A stretch of DNA of 64,000 bases from CAVPGP01 sp963704025 (GCA_963704025.1 CAVPGP010000001.1:744001-808000), one strand, 5' to 3'; positions 47,770 to 55,956 are shown, counted from the first letter of the stretch. Made by a program: numbers and translations. Notes: generated from the sequence alone by a model not told the origin.

Positions 47770-48210
47770 ATGTCGGTGTTCGCCGCCTTTCTCGCCCTGC
47801 TCGCCGGGCTCGCCGGCTCGATCCAGGTCGCGATCATGGGCCGGCTGGGCGAGCGCGTCGGCTCGCTGGAGGCCCTCGCCTGGGCGTTCCTTCTCTCCGC
47901 CGCGCTCGCGCTCGCCGCCCTGGTCGCCGTCCGCCAGAGCTTCGACGGAATCGTGGCGTCGGCGCGACAGCCGCCCTGGCTCTGGCTCGGCGCGCTCATG
48001 GGGACGTTCATCGTCTTCACGATCACGTTCGCCGGCCCGCGGATCGGGACGACCGCCACGATCGGGATCCTGATCGCCGGACAGCTCGCGATGGGCGTCG
48101 TGATCGATCGGTTCGGGCTCTTCGGCCTCGACCGGATCCCGCTCAACCTCCCGCGGGCGATCGGGATCGCGCTGCTCGCCGCGGGCGCCGTGCTGACGCT
48201 CAAGCGGTGA
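47770..48210 (+). CDS. DMT superfamily membrane protein (DUF606/YdcZ-like)
   Basis: A 146-aa protein with five hydrophobic segments (FAAFLALLAGLAGSIQVAIM, LAWAFLLSAALALAALVAV, LWLGALMGTFIVFTITFAGP, TATIGILIAGQLAMGVVID, IGIALLAAGAVLTL). The GRLGERVGSLEALAW and GQLAMGVVIDRFGLFG segments match DUF606/TMEM_14-like half-DMT proteins. These are small drug/metabolite-type carriers. Its stop overlaps the GTG of a full-length EamA transporter (GTGA), so the two are cotranscribed. Confidence 0.85.
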   Translation: MSVFAAFLALLAGLAGSIQVAIMGRLGERVGSLEALAWAFLLSAALALAALVAVRQSFDGIVASARQPPWLWLGALMGTFIVFTITFAGPRIGTTATIGILIAGQLAMGVVIDRFGLFGLDRIPLNLPRAIGIALLAAGAVLTLKR

Positions 48211-49082
48211 CGCACGGCAGCCGGGTCTGGGCGGCGCTCTGGACCGTCTACATCGTCTGGGGCTCGACCTACCTCTTCATCGCGATCGCGGTCGAGACCC
48301 TGCCGCCGCTGCTCGCGGTCTCGACGAGGTTCATCGCCGCCGGCGGGCTGCTGGCGCTCTGGTGCTGGCGGCGTCGCCCCGGAGCGCTCCGCGTGACGCG
48401 CCGCGCGCTGCTCGCCGCGGCACTCGTCGGTCTCCTGCTCCCGGGAGCGAACGCCGTGCTCTTCTTCGCCGAGCGCACCGTCCCGACCGGACTCGCGTCG
48501 CTGATCATCGCGTCGGTGCCGCTCTGGGTCGTGCTGCTCCAGCTGGGTGCGCGCGTGCCCGTGCCGCGGCTGGCCGTCGTCGGCGTGCTCGCCGGCTTCG
48601 CGGGCGTCGCCGTGCTCCTCCATCCCGAGGGCGGCGCCACCAGAGGCGGGTTGATCCTCTGCGTCGTCTCGGCGGTGATGTGGTCAGTCGGCTCGTTCCT
48701 GTCGGGACGCCTGCCGCTCCCGGCCGACCCGATCGCGGCGACCGCGTACGAGATGCTCGCCGGCGGCCTCCTGATGCTGCCGTTCGGGCTCGCCACGGCG
48801 TCGTACGGCGGCTGGTCGGCCGGCTCCATCGCCGCCTGGGTCTACCTGGTCACCATCGGCTCGATCCTCGGCTACACCGCCTACGTCTGGCTGCTCGGGA
48901 ACGCGCCGCTCGGCACCGTCTCCACGTACGCGTACGTCAATCCCGTCGTCGCGATCCTGCTGGGCGTGCTCTTCCGCGACGAGAGCCTCACGGTTCGGAT
49001 CGGGATCGGCGCGGCGATCGTCGTCGCGGCTGTGGCACTCGTTGTCCGCGCCGACCCGCCGGCAGCGCCCTCGCCCGAGTAG
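48207..49082 (+). CDS. EamA/DMT family transporter
   Basis: A 291-aa permease with ten TM helices in two EamA repeats. IVWGSTYLFIAIAVETLPPL opens repeat 1; MWSVGSFLSGRLPLPADPIA opens repeat 2; YVNPVVAILLGVLFRDESL is the typical last-but-one helix. Family members export metabolites or amino acids; the substrate is not evident. GTG start at 48207. Confidence 0.9.
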   Translation: MTHGSRVWAALWTVYIVWGSTYLFIAIAVETLPPLLAVSTRFIAAGGLLALWCWRRRPGALRVTRRALLAAALVGLLLPGANAVLFFAERTVPTGLASLIIASVPLWVVLLQLGARVPVPRLAVVGVLAGFAGVAVLLHPEGGATRGGLILCVVSAVMWSVGSFLSGRLPLPADPIAATAYEMLAGGLLMLPFGLATASYGGWSAGSIAAWVYLVTIGSILGYTAYVWLLGNAPLGTVSTYAYVNPVVAILLGVLFRDESLTVRIGIGAAIVVAAVALVVRADPPAAPSPE

Positions 49083-49084
49083 GC

Positions 49085-50230
49085 CTAGCCCCGGAGGGGA
49101 CGGAGCACCGCGGCACCGGCAAGCGGGAAGAGCGCTGCGAGCCCGTATGCGAGCCGCCACGAGCCCGCCGAGACCACCAAGGCGAACCCGAGCGGCGCGA
49201 AGATCCCGAGCAGCGAGAGGACCGTCTGCTGGAAGCCGATCGCTGCGCCGGAGCGCCGCGGGCCGGCGAGCTCGGCAGCCGCGGTGAAGGCGAGCCCGTT
49301 CCAGGCCATCCCCACCGCACCTGCGAGCACGAGCAGCGGCACGAGCACGCCACCCGGCGCCGACAGCACCAGCGCCACCAGCGCGAGCGTCGCAAAGCTC
49401 GCCACCCCGATGCGGCGGAGGGGCGGCAGGCGCGCGCCGACGGCGTCCGACCAGCGGCCGACCGCGATCCGCATGACGAGCGCGCAGACCTGCACCGCCG
49501 CCAGGACGAGCGCCGCGGCCCCGTTCGACCAGCCGCGCGCATCGTGGAGATAGAGGACGACGTAGCTCATGATCGCGACCTGCCCGAAGAGGTAGATGCC
49601 GCTGCCGAAGCAGAGCCGCCAGAGGCGCCGGTCGCGCAGCGTCCACGGCACGTCTTCGGCGTGCACGACCGTCTCGTCGCTCCGGTCCCGGACGAGCACG
49701 AAGCCGGCGGTCGCGCCGGCCAGGCAGAAGGCGGCGAGGAAGAGCAGCGGCCCGCGCACGCCGCCGATCGCAGGCAGCACCAGCGCCGCTACGATGCCGC
49801 CGACCGGCACCGCCGACTGGCGGATCCCGAGTGCGAAGCCGCGCTCCTCGGGCCCGAACCAGTGCATGATCGCCCGGCCGCTGGCGGAGTTCGTGGCGGC
49901 ACCGGCCGCGCCCGCGAGACCGATCAGGACGGTCAGGCTCCAGAACCCCGGCGCGAACGCGGCCGCTGCGAGCAGTGCGCCGCAGGCGGCGAGCCCGGCA
50001 CCGAGCACCCGCCGCTCGCCGATCCGGTCCGCAAGCAGGCCCCACGGAAGGAGCGTCACGAGCGTCCCGATCCACTCGGCCGAGAGCAGGACCGCGAGCT
50101 GGGTCAGGGAGAGGTCGAATTGGTCCCGGATCGCCGGCGCGATCGCCGGGATGCCGATGCCAACGGCCGCGAAGCTCGCCTGCGCGAACGTCCCCGCGGC
50201 GAGGACGATCCAGCGGTAGCGGGGACTCAG
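49085..50230 (-). CDS. Major facilitator superfamily transporter
   Basis: A 381-aa, 12-TM MFS permease. The signature loop between TM2 and TM3 reads PWGLLADRIGERRVLG, and the second-half counterpart VGRWSDAVGARLPPLRR. TM1 (YRWIVLAAGTFAQASFAAVG) is coded upstream of the first GTG, so the frame must begin earlier: the only start near is CTG 50230, which overlaps the aldehyde dehydrogenase stop (CTGA). Starting at GTG 50059 would remove two helices. Substrate unknown. Confidence 0.85.
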   Translation of the reverse strand: MSPRYRWIVLAAGTFAQASFAAVGIGIPAIAPAIRDQFDLSLTQLAVLLSAEWIGTLVTLLPWGLLADRIGERRVLGAGLAACGALLAAAAFAPGFWSLTVLIGLAGAAGAATNSASGRAIMHWFGPEERGFALGIRQSAVPVGGIVAALVLPAIGGVRGPLLFLAAFCLAGATAGFVLVRDRSDETVVHAEDVPWTLRDRRLWRLCFGSGIYLFGQVAIMSYVVLYLHDARGWSNGAAALVLAAVQVCALVMRIAVGRWSDAVGARLPPLRRIGVASFATLALVALVLSAPGGVLVPLLVLAGAVGMAWNGLAFTAAAELAGPRRSGAAIGFQQTVLSLLGIFAPLGFALVVSAGSWRLAYGLAALFPLAGAAVLRPLRG

Positions 50231-51693
50231 AGGCCGAACGGGTTGATCGGCTTCGGGCTCGTCGAGACGATCACCGACTTCGTCTCGAGATAGAGCTCGA
50301 GCGCGTCGAGGCTGAGCTCGCGCCCGAAGCCCGACTGCTTGTACCCGCCGAACGGAATTCCCGGGAAGGCCGTGTAGGGCATGTTGATCCCGATCGTCCC
50401 GGCCTTGATCCTCGACGCCACGCGATGGCCCCTGGACGGATCCCCGGTCCAGACCGTGGCCATCAGGCCGTACTTGACCTCGTTCGCGATCCGGATCGCG
50501 TCGCGTTCGTCCTCGAACGGGATCACCGTCACGACCGGGCCGAAGACCTCCTCCTGCGCGATCTCCGCCGTGTTGTCGATGCCGGCCACGACGGTGGGCG
50601 GATAGAAGGCATGCTCACCGGGCTCGCCGCCGGTCACCACCTCGCCGCCGGCCTGGCGCGCGCGGTCGACGAAGCCGTGCACGCGCTCGCGGTGCGCCTG
50701 CGAGATCAGCGATCCCATCTGCGTGTCGCCGTCCAGCGGGTCGCCCATCCGGATCTTCCCGGCGAGCTCCGCGAACCGGGAGACGAATTCCTCGTAGAGC
50801 GGCCTCTCGACAAGCACGCGCGAGCGGGCCTCGCACGACTGGCCGGCCGCGTAGTAGATCGACCAGACCGAGCTGGGGATCGCGCTGGCGAGATCCGCGT
50901 CGGCAAAGACGAGGTTCGGCGACTTGCCGCCGAGCTCCAGCGTGACACGCTTGATGGGCGTCGAGCAGAGCCGCATGATCTCGCCGCCCGTCCTCGTCGA
51001 GCCCGTGAAAGCCACCTTGTCGACCCCGGGATGACCGACGAGGTAGGCGCCGGTCGTGGGGCCGTCGCCGGGCACGACGTTCAAGGCGCCGGCGGGGAAG
51101 CCGACCTCGGTCGCGAGCTCGCCGAGGCGCAGCGCCGTCAGCGGCGTCTGCGGATCGGGCTTCAGCACGACGGAGCACCCGGCCGCGAGGGCGGGCGCGA
51201 GCTTCCAGGTCGCCATCAGCAGCGGGTAGTTCCAGGGCACGATCTGGACGGCGACGCCGACGGGCTCCTTCAGCGAGTAGAAGAGCAGCGAGCCGCCGAT
51301 CGGGTTGGAACGGCCGGAGATCGTGGAGACGGCCGAGGCGAAGAAGCGGAAGTTCTCGATCGCACCCTGCAGCTCGGCCTTCACGGAGGAGATCGCCTTG
51401 CCGACGTTCCGCGCCTCGAGCTCGGCGAGCTCCTTGCGGTTCGCGGCGACCGCGTCGGCGAGCGCGTGGAGGAGACGCGAGCGCTCGGTGGCCGGCGTCC
51501 GTCCCCAGTCGCCGTCGAGGGCTCCTCGAGCGGCCGCGACGGCGCGGTCCACGTCTGCTTCGCCGCCGGCCGCGGCGCGCGCGAGCGGCTGCCCCGACGC
51601 GGGCTCGATCAGCTCCCGGATGTCGCCCGACGCCGGCTCGGCGGGCTCGCCGTTGATGAAGAGGAGGAACTCCCGCTCGGTCGCGACCGCCAT
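50227..51693 (-). CDS. NAD(P)+-dependent aldehyde dehydrogenase
   Basis: A 488-aa aldehyde dehydrogenase. The catalytic Cys is in YAAGQSCEARSRVLVE, the general base Glu in VTLELGGKSPNLVFAD, the NAD site Gly motif in KVAFTGSTRTGGEI and the oxyanion Asn in VPWNYPLLMATWKL. PFGGYKQSGFGRELS closes the protein. It oxidises aldehydes to acids; the sequence resembles betaine/phenylacetaldehyde-type enzymes, but the substrate is not settled. The MFS gene overlaps its stop. Confidence 0.93.
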   Translation of the reverse strand: MAVATEREFLLFINGEPAEPASGDIRELIEPASGQPLARAAAGGEADVDRAVAAARGALDGDWGRTPATERSRLLHALADAVAANRKELAELEARNVGKAISSVKAELQGAIENFRFFASAVSTISGRSNPIGGSLLFYSLKEPVGVAVQIVPWNYPLLMATWKLAPALAAGCSVVLKPDPQTPLTALRLGELATEVGFPAGALNVVPGDGPTTGAYLVGHPGVDKVAFTGSTRTGGEIMRLCSTPIKRVTLELGGKSPNLVFADADLASAIPSSVWSIYYAAGQSCEARSRVLVERPLYEEFVSRFAELAGKIRMGDPLDGDTQMGSLISQAHRERVHGFVDRARQAGGEVVTGGEPGEHAFYPPTVVAGIDNTAEIAQEEVFGPVVTVIPFEDERDAIRIANEVKYGLMATVWTGDPSRGHRVASRIKAGTIGINMPYTAFPGIPFGGYKQSGFGRELSLDALELYLETKSVIVSTSPKPINPFGL

Positions 51694-51757
51694 CGACGGG
51701 ACTCTACCGCCCGAGGATGGATCCAGAGAGAAGGTGTTTTGGCCGTTGAAAGGCGGC

Positions 51758-51781
51758 TATACTCCGATTTCGGATCCGAAA
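51758..51781 (+). promoter_or_regulatory. -10 TATACT and 14-bp perfect palindrome before the 83-aa gene
   Basis: TATACT (51758-51763) is followed at once by TTTCGGATCCGAAA (51768-51781), a perfect 14-bp palindrome that would cover the transcription start. It lies 17 nt before the ATG of the small gene at 51798, whose ribosome site is GGAGGAGG. It looks like an operator. Confidence 0.6.
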
Positions 51782-51797
51782 GACGGAGGAGGCGCGC

Positions 51798-52049
51798 ATG
51801 TCGGAGATGGTGCAGGTCGAGGCGGCCCGGATTCCCGACCGCGATCGGCTCGTCCAGCTGCTCCGGGCGGAAGGCATCGACGCGCGCCCCGTCGACGAGG
51901 TGACGATCGAGGTCCCGGGCGCCGACGACAACGGCCACGCGTCCGACGAGCTGCTGGCGGAGATCGAGGGCGTGATCTTCGACCTCGGCGCGCCGTTCGT
52001 CCCGCAGAAGCACGAGGGCGTGATCTACATCCGCCCGCCGATGAGCTGA
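51798..52049 (+). CDS. Small conserved-looking protein, 83 aa, unknown function
   Basis: The ATG follows a strong ribosome site (ACGGAGGAGG). The product is acidic, mixed alpha/beta: ARIPDRDRLVQLLRAEGIDA, then RPVDEVTIEVPG and a C-terminal GVIFDLGAPFVPQKHEGVIY-IRPP. This resembles a ferredoxin-like or ACT-like signal domain of about 80 residues (ligand-binding folds), but I cannot name a family. It is transcribed from its own promoter with a palindromic operator and is followed by element D. Confidence 0.7.
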   Translation: MSEMVQVEAARIPDRDRLVQLLRAEGIDARPVDEVTIEVPGADDNGHASDELLAEIEGVIFDLGAPFVPQKHEGVIYIRPPMS

Positions 52050-52095
52050 TGCGGCCGGCCGGCGAGCGCCGGGGCGGAGCGCGCATCCGAGGGCG

Positions 52096-52188
52096 AAGAT
52101 TTCCAGCGTCGTCACAGCTTCGTGCGAGCTGCTCCGGTAGCGTCGACCGCGAGGGCGGTGGGAAGCGATCCCCACCCAGGGTGGGGGT
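52096..52188 (+). repeat. Dispersed intergenic element, copy D
   Basis: TTCCAG (52101-52106), a shorter centre (about 10 nt less than in B and C), CGGTAGCGTCGAC with the TAGCGT hexamer, GGGCGGTGGGAAGCGATC and the hairpin CCCCACCCAGGGTGGGG (52170-52186). The G-rich part is changed but keeps pairing potential with the CCCACC tract. It begins about 47 nt after the stop of the 83-aa gene. Confidence 0.8.
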
Positions 52189-52194
52189 GTGGGC

Positions 52195-52236
52195 GACCGG
52201 CCGATTGGGCCACCGGCCGATTAGGCCACCGGCCGC
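52195..52236. repeat. 16-bp tandem repeat, about 2.6 copies, flanking element D
   Basis: GACCGGCCGATTGGGC (52195-52210), CACCGGCCGATTAGGC (52211-52226) and a partial CACCGGCCG (52227-). It begins 8 nt after the element hairpin and ends 22 nt before the stop of mqnD. Confidence 0.92.
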
Positions 52237-52257
52237 AGTAACGCCCGAGGCTCCGTC

Positions 52258-53079
52258 CTAGCCGACAAATTCGACCCGGACGGGCCGCTCGTAGTGCCCG
52301 ATCGCCTCGGCGCGGCGGAAGACCTCGCGGACGGCCTCGCGCCCCTCGTCGCCGTAGTCGCACGTGAAGTCGTTCACGTACATGCCCACGAATCGATCCG
52401 TCAGCTCGTCGTCGATCCCGCGCCCGAACTGCATCGCGAAGGACAACGCCTCGCGTCGCTCGGCGAGACCCGCGCGGATCGACTCCCCCAGCACCTCGGC
52501 CAGCTCGTGCAGCCGCCCCACGTCGCGGCGGACGGCGTTCACGCCCAGCGGCAGCGGCAGCCCCGTCTGCAGCAGCCACCACTCGCCGAGGTCGACCACC
52601 TTCCGCAGGCCCTCGGCCGCATAGGTGAGCTGCCCCTCGTGGATCACGAGGCCCGCATCCGCACGGCCCGAGGCCACCTCTTCGAGAATCCGGTCGAAGG
52701 GCAGCTCGCGATACGCGAACTCGCCGAGCGCGAGGCGCAGGATCAGGAACGCCGTCGTCGTCTTGCCGGGCACTGCGATCTCGAGACCCCGTAGGTCGTC
52801 GAGCGCGAGCGGCGCGCGGGCGACCACGACAGGCCCGTAGCCGGAGCCGATCGAGGCGCCGTTCGGGAGCAGCGCGTAGGTGTCCTGGACCAGCGGATAC
52901 GCGCCGAGCGACAGTGCCGTCACGTCGAGCCGGCCGTCCAGCGCCCATGTGTTCAGCGTGCCGATGTCCTCCGCCACGAGCTCGAACTCGAAGCCGCGGG
53001 TGTCGATCTTCTCCTCGGCGAGCGCCCAGAACATGAACGCGTCGTCGGGGTCCGGACTGTGACCGAGCCGAATCAGCAC
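52258..53079 (-). CDS. mqnD: 1,4-dihydroxy-6-naphthoate synthase (futalosine menaquinone pathway)
   Basis: A 273-aa periplasmic-binding-protein-like enzyme without a signal peptide. LGHSPDPDDAFMFWALA is the family start; DVTALSLGAYP, the PGKTTTAFL loop, and VIHEGQLTYA with the catalytic His are all present. MqnD converts cyclic dehypoxanthinylfutalosine into 1,4-dihydroxy-6-naphthoate. This implies that the organism makes menaquinone by the futalosine route. No other mqn gene is in the window. GTG start. Confidence 0.93.
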   Translation of the reverse strand: MLIRLGHSPDPDDAFMFWALAEEKIDTRGFEFELVAEDIGTLNTWALDGRLDVTALSLGAYPLVQDTYALLPNGASIGSGYGPVVVARAPLALDDLRGLEIAVPGKTTTAFLILRLALGEFAYRELPFDRILEEVASGRADAGLVIHEGQLTYAAEGLRKVVDLGEWWLLQTGLPLPLGVNAVRRDVGRLHELAEVLGESIRAGLAERREALSFAMQFGRGIDDELTDRFVGMYVNDFTCDYGDEGREAVREVFRRAEAIGHYERPVRVEFVG

Positions 53080-53114
53080 GTGGGCGACCGTAGCACCGCC
53101 TTACACTGGGTCGC

Positions 53115-53591
53115 GTGCCGAACGCGCCGCTCTCCGTCTCGATCCAGGATTATCTGAAGGGGATCTACAAGCTGCAGGCCGAGCACGGCCGGGTCACGAT
53201 CACGGCGCTCGCCCGGAGCCAGGGCGTCTCGCCGGCCTCGGCCAGCTCGATGGTGAAGAAGTTGACGGCGCTCGACCTCGTCGAGCACGCGCCCTACCGC
53301 GGCGCGCGCCTGACGCCGGCGGGGGAGCGTGTCGCCCTCGAGGTGATCCGTCACCATCGCCTGCTCGAGCTCTACCTCGCAGAGACGCTCGGCGTCGACG
53401 TGAAGGACGTCCACGCGGAGGCCGACCGGCTCGAGCACGTGATCTCGGAGGAGCTCGAGGAGCGGATCGACCGGGCGCTCGGCTTCCCGACGCATGACCC
53501 GCACGGGGACCCGATCCCGGACGCGAACCTGCACTGGCCGCCGGCGCAGCAGCCCGATCGGCGCGGCGGCCGGCGCTCGCGCCGGTCCTAG
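53115..53591 (+). CDS. DtxR/MntR-family metal-dependent transcriptional regulator
   Basis: A 158-aa protein: winged helix (SIQDYLKGIYKLQAEHGRVT, VSPASASSMVKKLTALDLVEH, RGARLTPAGERVA) followed by the dimerisation and metal-binding domain (HHRLLELYLAETLGVDVKDVHAEADRLEH in two parts; THDPHGDPIPD). There is no SH3 domain, so it is the short form. It represses metal uptake genes with Mn2+ or Fe2+ as cofactor in known members. GTG start at 53115, divergent from mqnD with a 35-nt gap. Confidence 0.92.
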   Translation: MPNAPLSVSIQDYLKGIYKLQAEHGRVTITALARSQGVSPASASSMVKKLTALDLVEHAPYRGARLTPAGERVALEVIRHHRLLELYLAETLGVDVKDVHAEADRLEHVISEELEERIDRALGFPTHDPHGDPIPDANLHWPPAQQPDRRGGRRSRRS

Positions 53592-53598
53592 GACGGTT

Positions 53599-53952
53599 TT
53601 AACGAGCCGGCTCGCGGCCGAAGAACCAGCGCTCCAGCGGCTTCAGCAGCTCGTTCCGCGTGAACGGCATCACCTTCTCGGTGCGCCCGTCCGCCTCCGA
53701 GACCCGCAGGTCGTCCTCCAGGCACGAGTTCGCGGCCTCGAGCGCATCCTCCAGCTCGTAGCCCTCGAAGAGATAGTCGTCCGACCGCGGCGCGGCGCCC
53801 GCGCGCCCGGTGAGATTCACCGCTCGCCCGACCGCCCACACCGCCCCCGGCTTGCGCTCGATCCAGATCAGCACGCTCTCGGGTGCACCTCCGTCGTCGA
53901 CTCCGCGCAGCTCGCGCTCCGCGAAGCGACCAACCCGGTCTTGGCGCCTCAT
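53599..53952 (-). CDS. Uncharacterised protein, 117 aa
   Basis: Starting at ATG 53952 (MRRQDRVGRFAERELRGVDD). The product has WIERKPGAVWAVGRAVNLTG, SDDYLFEGYELEDALEAANS and CLEDDLRVSEADGRTEKVMP, a small alpha/beta protein with a C-terminal helix ending WFFGREPAR. No family recognised. Its promoter region is the same 23-nt gap that serves the divergent small gene at 53976; -10-like TATCCT lies close to the ATG. Confidence 0.7.
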   Translation of the reverse strand: MRRQDRVGRFAERELRGVDDGGAPESVLIWIERKPGAVWAVGRAVNLTGRAGAAPRSDDYLFEGYELEDALEAANSCLEDDLRVSEADGRTEKVMPFTRNELLKPLERWFFGREPAR

Positions 53953-53975
53953 CTGCCAAGGATACAATCGCCTCG

Positions 53976-54236
53976 GTGGTCAATCTCAAGAGCCTTCTGA
54001 GGAATCCCTTCTCGTTCCTCTTCGCGCGCTCGAACACCGAGGACCGGATGGCGGCCTACGTCGTCCGCGAGCACGGGCGCGGCCGCCGCCTCTCGGAGAT
54101 CCTCGAGGACCCGTACGTCCGCAACCGCTGCACCGAGCAGCAGCGGGCGCGCCTGCTCGAGAATCCCGACGTCGTGCACGCCGTCGGCGACGACATCATC
54201 GACGCCACGCGCCGCGAGTTCCTCTCGGCCGGCTAG
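53976..54236 (+). CDS. Uncharacterised small protein, 86 aa
   Basis: GTG 53976 begins VVNLKSLLRNPFSFLFARSN. The rest is charged and helical (DRMAAYVVREHGRGRRLSEI, EDPYVRNRCTEQQRARLLEN, DVVHAVGDDIIDATRREF). The nearest -10 (TACAAT in GGATACAATC) is only about 8 nt upstream, so the mRNA would be leaderless. The stop overlaps the stop of the convergent ketimine-reductase-type gene (CTAG). No family recognised. Confidence 0.7.
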   Translation: MVNLKSLLRNPFSFLFARSNTEDRMAAYVVREHGRGRRLSEILEDPYVRNRCTEQQRARLLENPDVVHAVGDDIIDATRREFLSAG

Positions 54237-55165
54237 ACCTCCAGCCCGACGCCGCGATCCCGGGCCCGCTCGAGAGCCAGTGCACCGGCCGCGACGTCCC
54301 ACGCGGCGATCCCGTTCGACTTGAAGACGACGATGTCGTCGTCGGCCTGCCGGCCCGGCACCTCGCCCGCGACCACCTCGTGGAGCTCGTGCACCTCGAG
54401 CCAGTCGAGAACGCCGCGCTCGATCGGCTCGATCAGATCGCCCGACTCCAGTCGAGCCTGCTCGCGCGAGTCGCAGCAGACGAAGGAAGCCCGCTCGAGC
54501 ACGACGTTGTCCAGCTCCCTGGCCGACGGCTCGTTCGCGCCCACTGCGCAGACGAGCGCGCCCGGCTCCAGCCACTCGCCCCGCAGGACCGGATCCTTCG
54601 ACGTCGTGACCGTGACGACGATGTCCTGCCCTCCCGCCTCCCGGTGGCTCTCGGCGGGGTCGCACCGGTTCGCCTTGCAGAACGCGGCCAGTCGCTTCGC
54701 GTCGCGGCAGTAGACGAGCGTCTGCTCGACCGTCGGAACGGCGGCGCGGACGGCCGCGACCTGCGTCTCGGCCTGCCGGCCGCAGCCGAGCACTCCGAGC
54801 GTGGTCGCCCCGGGCCGGGCCAGGTACCTGGCCGCGACGCCGCTCGCGGCGCCGGTCCGGAGCCGGCCGAGCCTGTCTGCCTCGATCACCGCGGCCAGTG
54901 CCGCCTGGCGCGTGTCGAAGAGGACGACGACGAACGGCGTCCCACCCGGCAGCCCGGCATAGGTCTTGACACCCGCAAAGCCGAGCTCGGTGTCGACGGC
55001 CGCCATCGCGGCCAGGGCCCCGTCGTCCCCGATCGCCGTGCGCGACCGCGGCCGGTTCTCGACAGCGCCGCGCGCCATCCGCTCGAAGCACGCCTCGACA
55101 GCGCCGATCGCGTCGTCGATCGTCAGCAGTCCGGCGACGTCCTCCTCGGTCAGGTAGAGGGTCAC
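54233..55165 (-). CDS. Ornithine cyclodeaminase/mu-crystallin family oxidoreductase
   Basis: A 310-aa protein starting at GTG 55165 (VTLYLTEEDVAGLLTIDDAI). VENRPRSRTAIGDDGALAAM and GFAGVKTYAG give the substrate-binding lobe; LGVLGCGRQAETQVAAV is the Rossmann motif; VGANEPSARELDNVV and VFKSNGIAAWDVAAGALAL close the protein. Members are ornithine cyclodeaminases, alanine dehydrogenases or ketimine reductases. The substrate here is not determined. It is monocistronic. Confidence 0.88.
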   Translation of the reverse strand: MTLYLTEEDVAGLLTIDDAIGAVEACFERMARGAVENRPRSRTAIGDDGALAAMAAVDTELGFAGVKTYAGLPGGTPFVVVLFDTRQAALAAVIEADRLGRLRTGAASGVAARYLARPGATTLGVLGCGRQAETQVAAVRAAVPTVEQTLVYCRDAKRLAAFCKANRCDPAESHREAGGQDIVVTVTTSKDPVLRGEWLEPGALVCAVGANEPSARELDNVVLERASFVCCDSREQARLESGDLIEPIERGVLDWLEVHELHEVVAGEVPGRQADDDIVVFKSNGIAAWDVAAGALALERARDRGVGLEV

Positions 55166-55218
55166 TGGTCGCGGTTCGTCCTGAGCGTCATGCAGTCGGG
55201 GACCCCGGTCGCCACGTG

Positions 55219-55551
55219 CTACCGGTTCGCGGAGCCGCCTCGTTTCCCTACGACCCCGGCGAGCGCAGCCAGACGATCGTCCCACTCGGAGCCGACGCGC
55301 GCCATCCACGCCGCAGCCTCGGTGAGCGGGCCCGGGGTCAAGCGGTAGCGCGTCTCGCGGCCCGCCCGCTCGCCGGCCACGAGCCCCGCCTCGGCGAGCG
55401 CGCCGAGATGCTTGGCGACCGCCTGCCGGGTGACCGGCAGCTCCGACGCGAGCTCCGTCGCGGTGGCGTCGCCGCGTCCGGCCAGCGCCTCGACGATGAA
55501 GCGGCGGCTGGGGTCGGCGAGCGCCGTGAAGACGTCGCTACGCGACCGCAA
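55219..55551 (-). CDS. ArsR-family transcriptional regulator
   Basis: A 110-aa winged-helix repressor. TTG 55551 is the likely start (LRSRSDVFTALADPSRRFIV), overlapping the SRPBCC gene's end by 14 nt. The helix-turn-helix is TELASELPVTRQAVAKHLGALAEAGLV split around residues 40-66, then GRETRYRLTPGPL wing. No metal-binding Cys motif is present. ArsR/SRPBCC (AHSA1) pairs are common. The upstream gap carries two matching inverted repeats that I take as its operators. Confidence 0.88.
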   Translation of the reverse strand: MRSRSDVFTALADPSRRFIVEALAGRGDATATELASELPVTRQAVAKHLGALAEAGLVAGERAGRETRYRLTPGPLTEAAAWMARVGSEWDDRLAALAGVVGKRGGSANR

Positions 55552-55909
55552 CGAGCGCCATCGCGCGCAGGCCCAGCGCCGTCGCCCAGCCTGCATTGGC
55601 CGACTCGGTCACACGCACGACGGTCGCGCCGCCGCGCTCCTCCAGCTCGATCACCACACGACCCTCGTCCCAGCTGAACGCAAGGCGGCGAAGCGGGTCG
55701 ACCTCCTCGATCACCGCGTGCCGCTCCTCGCCGTCGCCCCAGCGGAAGACGCCCTCGCCGCCCTCGCGGAGGTCGATCTCGACCTCGTTCGCGAACCACT
55801 CCTCGAGCCGCTCCGCCTCCGTAATCGCATCCCAGGCCTCCTCGGGCGAGACCGGGAGCTCGATCTCGCGTTCGACGGTGACATTCGAGGGGGGATTCGA
55901 ATCCGGCAT
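55538..55909 (-). CDS. SRPBCC (AHSA1/START-like) domain protein
   Basis: A 123-aa protein with the START-like fold: VEREIELPVSPEEAWDAITE, AERLEEWFANEVEIDLREGG, VDPLRRLAFSWDEGRVVIEL and TVVRVTESA. The fold binds hydrophobic ligands. Its ribosome site is GGAGG 6 nt before the ATG. The first operator of the divergent intergenic region starts on the base next to its ATG, so repression by the ArsR protein encoded downstream is likely. Confidence 0.88.
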   Translation of the reverse strand: MPDSNPPSNVTVEREIELPVSPEEAWDAITEAERLEEWFANEVEIDLREGGEGVFRWGDGEERHAVIEEVDPLRRLAFSWDEGRVVIELEERGGATVVRVTESANAGWATALGLRAMALVAVA

Positions 55910-55956
55910 GTGCAACCTCCGAGTTGCGTATAGTACGTGCAACCGAATCGTTGCAC
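55910..55956. promoter_or_regulatory. Two inverted-repeat operators between SRPBCC-arsR and clpP
   Basis: GTGCAAC-N6-GTTGCGT (55910-55929) and GTGCAACCGAATCGTTGCAC (55937-55956, perfect arms) are 27 bp apart. The -10-like element TATAGT/CTATAC lies between them. This 7-6-7 dyad suits an ArsR winged-helix dimer, and the divergent layout means clpP transcription would be affected too. Confidence 0.75.
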
